A DNA stretch of 64,000 bases from Cymbidium sinense (taxonomy: Eukaryota > Streptophyta > Magnoliopsida > Asparagales > Orchidaceae), in contig CM038215.1 in the NCBI GenBank assembly GCA_021442155.1, positions 7,402,976 through 7,466,975 on the forward strand, in the 5' to 3' direction. Positions 10,478-23,193 of the stretch are shown piece after piece. Made by a program: the position numbers and the translations under genes. Position 1 is the stretch's first letter, and every line of letters begins with the position of its first letter. Under the pieces are notes generated by a model. That model was not told the DNA's origin. It worked only from the letters and a program-made list of their open reading frames with translations, and searched no databases.

Positions 10478-13400
10478 TTTTGTTATTTGGAATGTTAGAG
10501 GGATTGATACCCTTTCTATTCGTAATCATAATAGAAATCTTTTTTGCATTCATAATATTTCTCTTCTTATTGTTCTAGAGCTTCTTAGCTAATAAAATTA
10601 ACCATGTTGCTAGAATGATTGGTTTCAATAAATTTTTCTCTAATGTTAGTAATAAGATTTGGTGTTTTTGGAATAATTTTGTTGAGGTATCTATTCATGA
10701 TGACTTTCATCAAGTTATCAATGCTCAAATCTCTTATGGTGATTATTGTGTTTTGGGCTCTTTTCTTTATGCATCTTATTATTGATCTGGTAGAAATCTT
10801 CTTTGGGAAGGAATTTTTCTACCTCTATCAATAAACCTTGGTTTGTTGGTGATGATTTCAACACCATTTTAACCTCTTCTAAATGAAGTGGTGGTTGCTC
10901 TCTTAATATTCATTCCATGGAAGATTTATCCAATATGATCCTTGATTGTAATTTGATTGATATTGGCTTTAATAGCACTAATTATACTTGGAAAAACTCT
11001 AGAATTTGGCAAAGGTTGGACCTAATGCTCATTGGATTACTAAATGGCCTATTACTTTTGTTGACCAATTAACCGATCATCCACCTCTTGGTTTCTATTA
11101 AAGAAAATTCTAATTAAAAAAAAAACCCCACTCCTTTTAGATTTCAAAACATGTGGATTCAACATATTGATTTTTTTAATGTTGTAATAATTGGAAAGCT
11201 AATTTACATCGATAATTGATTATGGGGATGAATACACTTTGGTTTAAACTTAAAAGACCTAAACAAAATTTGGGCTGGTGGAACAAGCATTATTTGAAAA
11301 ACCTTTTTATCTAATATTAAAGATATGAAAAAATTGGTTTGGGATTTGAAGTCTTTGTTATGTCTGATCCTTCTAAGATTACAGACTTGAATGAAGTGAA
11401 AGAAAAACTTGTTAACTTCCAAAATATGGAAGTGACCTATTGGTGCCAAAAAGTTGCTAGTAAACATATTACTGATGGTGACAGAATACTAGGTATTTCC
11501 ATGCTTTGGTTAATAAAAAAGATAGCATTAAATAATATTCAAAATTTAAAATGATAATGGAGATTAGATTATGGAGAATAATGATATTAAGGAATCACTT
11601 ATTAATTACTTTAGAAATATGCTTAACAAGAATTGCTCTTAAAACTATTTATCAATCATAGTGGATTCCTTCTATTACTAATGATGATAATGATTTGCTT
11701 ACCATTGTCCCTAATGAAGATGAAATTTCAAAGTTCTAAATAGCATGAACATAGATTTTGTTGCTGGTCCGGAGGGTTTCACTACTCATTTTTTTTTTAA
11801 AATGTTGGCTTTATCTTTAAAAATGATTTGATTGAGGCTGTGATTGATTTTGTTTTGAAGGTAATCCTTTTCTTAGATATTTTTCTAGTACTTCTATTAT
11901 TCTCATACTTAAGAAAGATAATCTGGACTATTGGAGTGATTTTAGACCTATTAGTCTTTGCACCTTATTCAATAAGCTGATTTGCAAAGTTCTTACCAAC
12001 AGACTTAGTCCTTTACTTAATAGAATTATCTCTCAACCAAACTAGTTTTGTTAGAGGTATATCTATTTCTGATAATATTTTACTTGCCTAAGAATTAATT
12101 CATGATCTTGATGCCAAGACTAGATGTGGGAACATCCTTTTCAAATTAGATATTACCAAAGCCTTTGATAACATCTCTTAAGATTTCTTTTTCCATATTC
12201 TGAATTTATTTGGGTTCTCTACTTATATAAAATTGTATTAATAATGCCTGGTTTTTGATTTTGCTTAATGGGGAAGCCTTGGGTTTCTTTCTCTCTTCCC
12301 ATGGCTTACAACAAGGGGATCCTTTATCTCCTGCTTAAATTATTATTGTTGTTGAGTACTTATCTAGGAGCATGGATGATTTATTCTTAAACAATCATAG
12401 TATGTACTATAAAACACTTGATGGTCTTCCTATTTCCCATTTAAGTTTTGCATATGATTTCATTATTTTTTGCAATGCTTCTACTTATCACATCAAGAAT
12501 CTGGTCTTTTAAATAAATTTGGTAGAGAAAGTGGCCTTTCTATCAATGATAATAAAAATATTTTATCACTTCCTCTAGTATCTCCAATAATAAAATCAAT
12601 CAAATTACATATCACTAATTTTAAACATCAACACTTACCACTTAAGTACTTGGATGCTCTTTAAAGTCCCAAAATATTCTCATCTATTTGACTAGTTAAT
12701 TAAAAAAAATTTCAAATAAAATTTTGATTTGGAATTCCATTTACTTTCCTTTGGTGGTAGACTCGCTATTCTTAAAAGCACTCTTAACTCAATGCCTCTT
12801 TATTTGATTCAAACTATTATCCCCACTAATGCTACACTTATTAGAATTGATCATTTGCTTAACAAATTTTTTTGGGGCTCCAATAATTCCACCAAAAGAA
12901 TGCATTGGACATCTTGGCATAAATATTGTGGTCCTTTGGGAGAAGGTGCTCTTGGTTGCAAGCCTATTCATGAAGCTATCATTATCTTCTCTCATAAGCT
13001 CTAGTGGAATTTTAGAAAGAATGATAGACTTTGGGCTATTTTTATGATGGAAAAATATTGCCAAGGTAAACACCCCCTTAACTGTGCTTATAAAGTTGGT
13101 GACTCTCCAGTTTGGAAAAGGCTTTGCTCTATTAAATGGGTTATCAAATCATTAATATCTTGGGGTATTCAGTCGGGTTCTTCCTTCTATTGTCAAGACA
13201 ATTAGATTGGCAATGGTCTATTGACACTCTTTTATCTACCCACTCTACGCTATCAAAGTTAATTCTTTTGCTTAATAAAAATTGGAATGAAAGTAAACTT
13301 GAGAATTATATATCTATATCTATTCTTGACAACTTTAGAAATATCCTCATTCTTCTAAGAAACTTGACCAAATTCTTTATAAGCTTTCTTATAATGGTGA

Positions 13401-14370
13401 CTTTGTTCTTAAAGAGGTTTGGAATTTTATTAGAGATAAATAAAACCCCTCTAATGTTTTTATTAAACTTTGGAACAATATCATTCCCATTCCCTATTCG
13501 ATTTTAGCTTGGAGGATTTTGAATAACTTTATTCTTATGGACTCTTTGCTTTGGACTAAAGGGATTTACTTACCTTCAAAGTGCTATTGTTACTTTCATA
13601 TTGAAAATGTAAATCATGTTTTTGTCAATGGTGCTATTGCTTCTAAATTATGGTTTCAATATGATGATTTATTTAATACCAACTATTTTCATGATTCTCT
13701 TTCTTTTTATCAACTTCTTGAAGTTCAAAAAATGAAAGGTCATATCAAAGTTTTAATTGCTATTACCCTTATCTAGTTCATCTAGATGGATAGAAATGAT
13801 GCTAAATATTGTGGTACACTATGAACCATAAAAGGGTCCTGATAGAACTAAGAAAAAAATTCATGCTCTTTTAATGCCAATCTTATTTGAAATATTCATT
13901 TTAGAGGTTATAAATTTGTGGCTAAAAAATTGGTATCATTATGCCTGAAGTTTGACTCTTATAAAAGTTCTAGGATTATTCATTGGTTCAATAAAGACAA
14001 TTTGATTAAAGTGAACACTAATGGTTCTATTGCTTCTATAAATATGGTGGTGGTATCCTTAGGGATTCTAAAGCTGTCATTTGTGCTTTTTCCCTATCCT
14101 CTTAAAAGCTGTCTACATTATTTTGTTTGGTTACCTCAACATCTGGATTGAAGTTGATGCTCTCTTGCTTCTTGACATGCTTAATTCCAATAGAATTGGA
14201 ATGTTGAATTATTTTATCTTCTTGATCATACTAAAAATATTCTTTCTCAAGTTCGTTTTAAAATTTCCCATGTCTTTCATGAAGGTAATGCTTATGCTGA
14301 TTACTTGGTTAACTTTGGTGCCAACTTAACTGAGTTCACTTTATTTGACAACCAATTTTGTCTAAACTAG
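10470..14370 (+). pseudogene. LINE-1 ORF2 remnant: endonuclease, RT, RNase H
   Basis: Starts at ATG 10470 with INFVIWNVRGID, the usual opening of the APE-like endonuclease. Later endonuclease phrases are PWFVGDDFNTIL, GGCSLNIHSMEDL and FNSTNYTWKNSRIWQRLD (about 10838-11020). RT follows with WSDFRPISLC (about 11935), KLDITKAFD (12143 onward), [10 protein letters not shown] (12303-12332) and the palm box at 12444-12458. That box reads SFAYD where FADD is expected, so a catalytic Asp is replaced by Tyr. A zf-RVT-like stretch lies near 13500-13680 (LAWRILNNFI, LLWTKGIYLPSKCY). RNase H lies at about 13990-14370 (KVNTNGS, then HVFHEGNAYADYLVNFG) and ends at the stop 14368-14370. Many stops and shifts make it inactive. 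Confidence 0.9.
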
Positions 14371-16204
14371 AGGTTTGGTTAATGTTGATAATATTGGATT
14401 GCCTTATCTCATTATAAATTCTTAGCTTGGTTTTGATGATTTTTTCTTTGGTTTCCCTTGTTAAGCCCTCTTGGTTATGGTTATCAACTTATTTTCTCTG
14501 CTGAGGTTGTTTTGATCTCTTACTTTCGGATTGGCCTGGTTTTTACTACCTGGTGGTTATTGTAAGTGTGGCCTATGTTCTTTTGGTATTTTTAGCTTGT
14601 GGTTCTATCTATCTAGTGTGTTTACCATAATTTTCCTATGGCTATTTTTATATCCCCTTTGGTTTGTATTTGCTATATTTTTCTTTTGTGTGGGTTTTTT
14701 TTCTGGCTGCTTGCTAACTTACCCGAGTGGTTCAACTGTTGTGTGATTGTGGTGGTTTTTTTTGTGGTTGGTTGGTTGGTTGGTTGGATGGTGGCTATTT
14801 TGGCTTTTTTTTCATTTTCTATTGGTGACCGATCTAGGGGCTATGGTGGATTATCTCCGGCTTGATTTTAGCATGGTTGTTGGTTAATTATTTTCTTTAT
14901 TTTCTTGACTAGGCTTGGTTAGTTTTGTTGATTTTGTTCTATTTCTTTTGGTTATTGACCTCCCTCTGTATTGGCCTTCCTCTTTAGTCTAGGGGCTTTG
15001 TGTTTGGGTATTATTCTGATTGGTGGTGGCTATTTTTGTTAGTTGGTTGCTGGGGTGACATTATTGTTGTTTTTGTTAGCTTGTAGTCTCTTATTGGGTT
15101 TTGTATCTTTTTTTTTCTTTTGGCTATTCTATTTACCTAGATCATTTTCTTCCTTGGTTGGGTTTGGTGGTCATCTCTTTACCGTTATCTTGGGTGATTT
15201 TGGCTTCATGACTATTGTTGGTCTTTAAATTGACTTGGGTTTTGCTATTGTGGTGGTGGTTGTTAGAGGTTATGTTGGCTAGCTAGATTGGTTGGTTGTT
15301 GGTGGCTAGGTTGGTTGGTGGGTGGCTATTTTGGCTGATTTTCTCCTTTGGTGATTATGAACCTGGTTCTTTCGGACCTATATTTTTGGTTTCCTTTTCT
15401 TTATTATTTCTCTTGGTTACAATGACCCCTTTTTCTGTTTTATTGGCGTGTCTCTTTTTGTAGCTAGTTGGTTGATTTTACTTGCTCTTTTTTTTTGCTT
15501 TATTGATGGAGGATATGAGCACTTGTGTTTTTCTTTTTTGCTCTTGTTTGTCTTTGGTTTGTGTTGTTACTGTCATGATGTTTGCCCCTTTGATTTTGTT
15601 ATTCTTTTTGGTGGTGGCTTTGGTGGTGCTCCTACTATATTGTCGCTATCCCATGGTTTGATTATCTTTATTGGGTTTGTTCAATGGTTTTGGTGGTTTT
15701 TATGTTTGCTATTTGAGGATTTTGTGTCTTGGATGATACATTGAATGATGGACTTTATCTTATGATGGCCTTGATATTTCCCACTCTTTCTTCTTTCATA
15801 ATGTTATATGTAATTATAACCCTTCTTGAAGTTTGGATGCTTACATATAGTTGCTTGAGATGATTTTAACTGAGCCTGAGCCTTTTCTTTACTTTACTCC
15901 TTTTGTTTTCTCTTACCTTTTATGCTTCTTAATTGTACTCATCCTTTCAAAAGTATGTTGATTTCTTTTATAGGTTAGAGTCTTGTAGGTGGATCTTGCT
16001 AAGATCAGATCAAATGAAGTTTTTGCTCACATGGATTTTCTTTGATTTTTTGGTTTTTCTTTTTTCTTTCTATCCTTCATTATTATAATGGTTAGATTTA
16101 TCTCTTTAGATTTATTGTACCTCTTTGAGCATTAGCATAGAGATTTACCCTCTAATGACTTTGCTTTTTCTTTGTTAATAAAATTTTCCTAATTTCTAAT
16201 AAAA
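14371..16204 (+). other. LINE-1 T/G-rich 3' region
   Basis: A 1.8-kb T-rich stretch after ORF2. It has (GGTT)n-like tracts near 14766-14790 and 15286-15330, each followed by 'tggctattttggct', suggesting an internal duplication about 0.5 kb apart. The open frames here are hydrophobic because of T-richness and do not resemble proteins. AATAAA at 16177-16182 is a likely polyadenylation signal about 20 bases before the junction with telomere-like repeats. Confidence 0.72.
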
Positions 16205-18924
16205 CCCAAAACCTAAAACCCTAAAACCCTAAAACCCTAAATCAAACCCTAAACCCTAAACACTAAACCCCAAACCTAAACCTGCCATAAAACCCTAAAC
16301 CCTAATCCTAAAATCTACAACACTAAACCCTAAACCAAACCTCAAAACCTAAACCTAAATTAAATAAACCTAAAAATAAAATAAATAAAACCTAAACCTA
16401 AATAAAATAAACAAAATAAAATAAAATAAAATCTAAACTAAAACCTAAACCTAAACCTAAAATAATAAATAAAAAAAATAAACTAAACTAAAATAAAATA
16501 AATAAAATTTAATGTAAAAAAATAAAATAAACCTAAGAATAAAATCTAAATAAAATAAAAACTAAACGTAAAATAAAAATAAAATACACTTAAAATAAAT
16601 CTAAAATAAAAAAATAAATAAAAACTAAATCAAAACCTAAGCCTATAAAATAAACTTAAAAATAAAACATAAAAATAAATAAAAAATAAAACCAATCCTT
16701 AAACTAAAAAAAGGAAACCTAAACCAAAAAATAAATAAAATAAAATAAACCTAAACCTAAACTAAAATAAACTAAACTAAAATAAATAAACTTAAACCTA
16801 AATAAACTAAACCTAAATAAACTAAATGAAATAAAATAAACTAAAAATAAACCTAAACCTAAACTTAAAAATAAAACCTAAAAATAAACCAAAGAGAAAA
16901 AAAAAACTAAAAACTAAAGCTAAAAAAATAAAAACCTAATCCTAAACCTAAACCTAAAACTAAAAAATAAAACCTAAACCTAAAAAATAAAATAAAAATA
17001 AAACTAAACTAAAAATAAACATAAACCTAACTAAACCTAAAAAAGTAAACTAAAATAAAACCTAAACTAAAATGAATAAACCTAAAATAAATAAAATAGA
17101 CTAAATAAAATAAAATAAAATAAACTAAAATAAATAAATAAAATAAAAATAAAATAACTAAATTAAAAAACCCTAAACAACCTAAACCTAAGCTAAAACC
17201 CTAAACCTACAACCCTAAACCCTAAACCCAAAATCATAAACTCTAAACCCTAAGCTAACCCTAAACCCTAAACCCTAACCCTAACCCTAAATCCTAAACT
17301 AACCCTAAAACCTAAAACACTAAACCCTAAACTAACCTTAAACCATAAACCCTAAACCCTAAAAACCCTAAACACTAATGCCTAAACCTAAACCCTAAAC
17401 CTAAACCTTAAACTAACCTAAACCTGAACCCTAAACCTAAACCCTAAACCTAAAAACTAACCCTAAAGATAAACACTAAATGTAAACCCTAAACCCTAAA
17501 CCCTAACCTAAACACTAAAACCTAAAACCCTAAACCCTAAAACCTAAACCTAAACCCTAAATCCTAAACCAAAACCAAAACCTAAGCCTAAAGTAAATTA
17601 TACCTAAAAATAAAATAAATATAAAAACCTAAACTTAAATAAAAATAAAAAATGAAATAAAATAAAAACCTAAACTAAAACCTAAACCTAAACGTAAAAG
17701 TAAAATTAAAAAATTAAAATGAACTAAAATAAAATAAATGAAAATGTAAACTAGACTAAAAAAATAAAGTAAACCTAAGAATAAAAAACCTAAATAAAAT
17801 AAAAACTAAAGGTAAAATAATAAAAAAATAAAATAAAATAAAAACTAAATAAAAACCTAAACCTAAAAAATAAACCTAAAAATAAAAAAAATAAAACTCA
17901 AACCCTAAACTAAAAATAAAATAAATAAAATAAAATAAACCTAACACTAAACAAAGATAAACTAAACTAAAATAAATAAGACCTAAAAGTAAACCTAAAA
18001 TAAAAACCTAAAACCTAAAGCTTAAACCATACACCCCAAAAAGCTGAAAACCTAAACCTAAACTAAAAAAAACTATAAAATAAAATAAATAAAAATAAAA
18101 AATGAAAAAATAAAACAAAAAAAAATAATAATAATACCTAAACATAAACCTCAACCTAAAATAAAATAAAATAAAAAAAATAAAACTAAATTAAAATAAA
18201 ATAATTAAAAAACCTAAACTAAACTAAAAAATAAAATAAACCTAAAAGAAACTAAATAAATTAAAAATAAAATAAAGGTACAATAAAATAAAATAAAACT
18301 AGATAAACCTATACCCAAAAAAATAAACCTAAAATAAATAAAATCAAACTTAAACCATAAACTAAAAAAAAACCTAAACCTAAAATAAACAAAATAAAAT
18401 AAACTAAACTAAACTAAAATAAATAAACCTAAACCTACACCTAAAATAAACTAATCCTAAACCCTAAACAAAAAAATATAAACTAAAATAAACCTAAACC
18501 TAAACTAAAAATAAAATAAAAAAATAAACAACTAAAACCTAAACCTAAAAAAAATAAAAAAAACCTAAACCTAAACCTAAAAATAAAAAATAAAACCTAA
18601 ACCTAAAAAATAAAAAAATAAAACTTAAGAAAAAAATAAACCTAAACCTAAACTAAAATGTAAAAAAAACTAAAATAAATAAACATAAAATAAAAAAAAA
18701 CTAAACTAAATTAAAATAAAATAAACATAAATATAAATAAAAAAAGAAAAAACCTACCCATCGATTTACTTAATTTTAAAATCCTAAACCCTAAATCTAA
18801 ACCCTAAACCTAAACCCTAAATCTTAAACCCTAACCCTAAACCCTAAACCATAAACCCCAAACCCTAAACCTTTAAAGTAACTAAATAAAAAAAAATAAA
18901 CCTAAACTAAACCTAAACCCTAAG
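16205..18924 (+). repeat. Degenerate telomere-like satellite block 3
   Basis: Begins directly at the LINE-1 3' end with CCCTAAA repeats (16205-16330), passes into AATAAA/CTAAA text, a second CCCTAAA-rich island at about 17160-17560, more AATAAA text, the linker motif (cgatttacttaatttt, 18762-18777) and a final CCCTAAA stretch before GRP copy 2. No gene is visible. Confidence 0.93.
18762..18777 (+). repeat. Satellite linker motif before GRP 2
   Basis: cgatttacttaatttt, preceded by an AATAAA-rich block and followed by CCCTAAA words. The position within the unit is the same as for the other linker copies. Confidence 0.75.
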
Positions 18925-19316
18925 AATTAACCTTGAAAGAACATCACAGCAACCAAGCTCATAAAATGGAGAAGGTGGAGGTGACCTAAATGGTGGTGGG
19001 GATCTAGGGTGGATATAGAGGTGGTGGTGAGTAAAATTATGAAGGCGAGGAGAGACAGAGGTTATAGCCATGGTGGTGGTAGGGAGAGAACGGGATATGA
19101 TGGTGGATCCTTACTCAAGAGGTCGGGTAAAATTGAGAAATGACTAATCCAACGCTTATGGATGTCTTTATAAAATTCTAATTTTCTATGATTTTGATTT
19201 GCAAGCTCATTTTAATCTATGCCATCACTTGTGTCTTAAAAACTTGGTGTGCTACTTGGTTGATGAAATCGAGAAGAAGAAATGTTGAATATAAATTTAT
19301 TCTCTATTAAAAAAAA
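18925..19316 (+). pseudogene. GRP 3'-end pseudogene copy 2
   Basis: Strongly decayed copy of the GRP segment. It starts at the same boundary (ctaag then aat) and keeps 'gaaagaacatcac', 'ggtggtggggatctaggg', 'catggtggtggtagg' and 'ggatatgatggtggatcc'. It has lost about 90 bp relative to copy 1 through small deletions. The 3'UTR is recognisable ('acttggtgtgctacttggttgatg' split by small changes, 'gaagaagaaatgttgaat') and ends 'tctctatt' plus eight A. Frameshifts destroy the protein. Confidence 0.85.
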
Positions 19317-22300
19317 CCAAAAATCCAAAACCCTAAACTAAAACCTAAACCCTTGACCTAAAACCTAAACCTAAATCCAAACCAAAACCCTAAACCATAA
19401 ACCCTAAACCCTAAACCCAAACCTAAACCCTAAACCTAAACCCTCAACTAAACTAAAACCAAACCCTAAACCTAAACACTAAAAAACCAAAAAAACCTAA
19501 ACATAAACTAAATAAAACCTAAAATAAAATAAATAAAAAAATGTAAACCAAGTTAAAATAACAACATAAAAAAAAACTTAATCTAAAACCTAAAGCTAAA
19601 CCTAAAAATAATATAAAATAAAAAATAATAATAAAACTAAAATAAAATAAATAAAAACATAAGCTAAACTAAAAAATAAGAAATGAAAAAAGTAAAAACT
19701 AAATCTAAATAAAAATAAAATAAAGCTAAAATAAAATAAATTAAATTAAATAAAAACCTAAACTTAAGAAATAAAACTAAAAATAAATAAAACATAAACC
19801 CTAAACCCTAAACTAAAAGAAAACCTAAACCTAAAATAAAAATAAAATAAACATAAACTTAAACATAAACTAAAACAAACTAAACTAAAATAAATAAAAG
19901 CTAAACCTAAACCTAAAATAAATTAAACCTAAATAAACCTAAACTAAAATTAAATTAAATTAAATTAAAAAATAAACAAACCAAAGACTAAAGATTAAAT
20001 TAAAAATGGAAATCTAAGAACTAAACTAAAAAAAAAATAAAGATAAAACTTAAACCAAACCTAAATATAAAAAATAAAACCTAATTTTGAAAATTAAAAT
20101 AAAAATAAACCTAAACATAAACCTAAAAAATAATATAAAATAAAAAGCCTAAACTAAAATAAATAAACCTAAAATAAATAAAAAACTAAAAAAATAAAAT
20201 ATACACTAAAATAAGGAAAATATAATAAATTAAAATAATTAAAAATAAACTAAATAAACCTATGACATTACTTGAATAAAAAAATTAAAACAAACATATC
20301 CCCAAACTCTAAACCCTAAATACCCCACTTGAAGAACTTAAAATAAAATTAACCCCAAAAACCCTAAACCCTACACCTACAACCATAAACTTTAAACCCT
20401 AAACCCTAAACCCTAAACACTAAAACCTACAACCTATAACCTACAACCCTAAACCTTAAACCCTAAACCGCAAACCCTAAACCCTAAACCATAAATCTTA
20501 AAAAACCTAAAAACCTAAACATAAACTAAATAGAACCTAAAAATAAAATAAATAAAAAATCCTAAACATAAATAAAATAAATAAAATAGACTTAAACAAA
20601 ACATATACCAAACAAAAACCTAAAGCTAAACCCAAAACAAAATGTAAAATAAAATAAAAAATAAAACTAAACTAAAATAAAATAAATAAAACCTAAACTA
20701 AACAAAACAATTTAAAACCTAAAAAAACATAAATAAAATAAAAAAACGTAAAATATAAATAAAATAAAATAAAATAAAATAAAATAAAAACAAAATCAAA
20801 TCCTAAACCTAAAAAATAAACCTAAAAAGTTAAATAAAAAAATAAATAAAAAATAAAACTTAAACCCTAAACTAAAAAAAATCTAAACCTAAAAAAAGAA
20901 AATAAATTAAACCTAAACCTAATTGAAAATAAACTAAAATAAAATAAATAAAATCTAAACCTAAACCTAAAATAAACTTAACCTAAACCCTAATATAAAG
21001 AAAATAAAATAAACTAAAAAAAACCTAAACCTAAACTAAAGAATAAAACCTAAAAATAAACTTAAAATAAAACCTAAAACCTAAACCTAAAAAAAGAAAA
21101 TAAAAACCTGAACCTAAACCTTAAAAAAAAACTAAATTAAAAAATAAACCTAAACCTAAACCTAAAAAAAAATATTAAAATAAAAAACATAAATTAAAAT
21201 AAATAAAACTAAAATAAATAACTAAATTAAATAAAAATAAAAATAAACCTAAATAAAAATAAAATAAAATAAAATAAAATAAATAAACTTAATAAATTGA
21301 ATAAACCTAAATCTTCCTATTTACTTAATTGAAAAAAATATAAAAAAAAGAAAAAAAAATTTTAAACAAAAACCCTGACCCTAAACCCTATAAAACTAAC
21401 CATAAACCCTGAATCTTAAACTTACAATCCTAAACCCTAAACCTTAAACCTTAAAACCCTAAACCCTAAACCCTAAATCTTAAAACCCTAAACCCTAAAC
21501 ACAAAACCCTAAAACCTGCAAACAAACCCTAAACTACCCAAAAAAACCTAAACCTAAATAAATAAAACCTAAAATAAAATAAATAAAAAATTTAAACCTA
21601 AATAAAATAAAATAAAGTAAGACCCTAAACTAGAACCTAAACCTAAACCTAAACCAAAATGTAAAACAAAATAAAATAAAAAAAAAAATTAAACTAAAAT
21701 AATATAAATAAAAAACCCAAATTAAACCAAAATTAAAATAAACCTAAAATAAAACCTAAATAAAATAAAAAATAAAATAAAATAAAATAAACCTATAATA
21801 AAACTAAATAAAACCTAAACCTAAAAACTAAACATAAAATAAATAAAAATAAAACCTAAAATAAACTAAAAAAATAACCTAAACTTAAAATAAATAAAAT
21901 AAAATAAACATAAACCAAAACTAAAATAAACTAAACGAAAATAAAAAAAATCTAAACCTAAACCTAAAATAAATTAATCCTAAACCCTAAACTAAATAAA
22001 ATAAAATAAACTAAAAATAAAACTAAACCTTAACTAAAAAATAAAACCTAAAAATAAACCTAAAATAAAAACTTAAAACCTAAATGAAAAATAAAATGAA
22101 AACCTAAATCTAAACCTAAAATTTAAAAATAAAACCTAAACCTAAAAATAAAATAAAAAATAAACTAAACTAAAATATAAACATATAAACAAAATAAATA
22201 AAATAAAAAATACTAAAAAATAAATAAAAAATAAATAAAATAAACTAAATAAAATAAAATTAACTTAAATAAAATAAAATAAAAAAATAAAACTAATAAA

Positions 22301-22737
22301 TAAAGTAAATCATAAACTAAATAAACTAAATCGCTGATTTAATTAATTTTTTTTGAAAACCCATAAACCCTATGCCTAAACCACTGATCCAACCCTAAAC
22401 CCTAAATTCCTAACCTTGACCTGACCCAACTAAAACTAGGCCTACCCTAAACTAACCTAAACCACAAACATAAACCACACCCAAACCCAAAACTCCACCT
22501 AAACCCTAAACCATAAAACCCTAAACCCTAAAATAAACCCCAAACCCTAAACTAAACCTAAACCCTCCAACCCTAACTACCATAAAATCCCAAACCCTAA
22601 ATCTTAAAACTAAAATCCTAAACCCAAAAGCATAAACCCAAAACCCTAAATCCCAAACACTAAAATTAAACCTAAAGTAACAAAATAAATTAAAAAATAA
22701 ACCTAAACCCTAAAATCTAATAAACTTAAACCCTATG
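19317..22737 (+). repeat. Degenerate telomere-like satellite block 4
   Basis: Longest stretch between consecutive GRP copies without an inserted LINE (3.4 kb). CCCTAAA islands lie near 19320-19470, 20350-20500, 21360-21530 and 22370-22660, separated by AATAAA/CTAAA text, so the two-texture alternation has a period of roughly 1 kb. Linker-like sequence is seen near 20261-20280 (weak), 21314-21331 and 22333-22349. Several units therefore lack a GRP segment. No gene is visible. Confidence 0.92.
21314..21331 (+). repeat. Satellite linker motif in a unit without GRP
   Basis: ttcctatttacttaattg, flanked by AATAAA-rich text on the left and A-rich then CCCTAAA text on the right. It shows that the linker is present even where no GRP segment follows. 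Confidence 0.7.
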
Positions 22738-23193
22738 AATGGGGAGAATCTTGATGGCAGGAACATCACCGTTAACTAGGCTTTGTCTAGGTCTAGTGGT
22801 GGAGGAGGTGGTGGAGGCACACCTGATGGTGGTGGTGGATTTGGAGGTCGGTGGATATGGTGGTGAGTGGAATGATAGAGGTTACAACCATGGTGGTGGC
22901 GGAGGTGAGAGATGGGGGATATGACTATGGATCTCGTAACTCAAGAGGCTGTGGTGGTTCTGATGGGAATTAGAGAAACTAAAGAATAACTGATCTGATC
23001 TGCTGCTTATGGAACTGTGTCTTTACAGTAGAGACGGTTCTAATTATTTAGTCTTTTTGATTTGTTGCAAGCATGCACATTTTTTATTTATGTCATCGCT
23101 TATGTCTTAAAAAAGTTGGTGTGTTACTTGCTTGATGAAATCGAAAAGAAGACATATTGAATTTGAATTTGTTCACTATTAAGAAAAAAAAAA
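22738..23193 (+). pseudogene. GRP 3'-end pseudogene copy 3
   Basis: In frame from 22738 it reads NGENLDGRNITVN, stop (22777-22779), then a serine/glycine-rich stretch (SSGGGGGGG) before frameshifts in the Gly-rich tail. The stop falls at codon 14, the same codon as in copies 1 and 6. The 3'UTR is well kept ('gtttaactg'-free but with 'ttacagtagagacggttctaa' split by one change, 'gttggtgtgttacttg', 'gaaatcgaaaagaag') and ends 'ttcactattaag' plus an A-run of ten. The best match to the expected LDGRNITVN motif among the copies. Confidence 0.86.

Larger units (their letters stand above)
8838..16204 (+). mobile_element. LINE-1: near full-length non-LTR retrotransposon
   Basis: A 7.4-kb element with no LTRs, flanked on both sides by CCCTAAA-type repeats. 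In order it holds a short 5' leader, ORF1 (DUF4283-like), ORF2 (endonuclease, reverse transcriptase, zf-RVT-like region, RNase H) and a 1.8-kb T/G-rich 3' region ending with AATAAA at 16177-16182 and a weak A-rich tail that merges with telomere-like repeats. Both ORFs carry many stops and frameshifts. The 5' edge is placed where the CCCTAA text ends (ctcctcccccaagtgctc). Its 3' region shares phrases with LINE-2 and LINE-3, such as 'gtttggatgct', 'tagctctttgag'-like text and a terminal AATAAA, so the three are one family. Confidence 0.9.

Noticed and set aside
14531..15744. Hydrophobic frames in the LINE-1 3' region (for example 14531-14746 and 15448-15744)
   Set aside because: T-rich sequence gives Phe/Leu/Val-rich frames by chance. 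They overlap in several frames, lack domains and lie downstream of the ORF2 stop.
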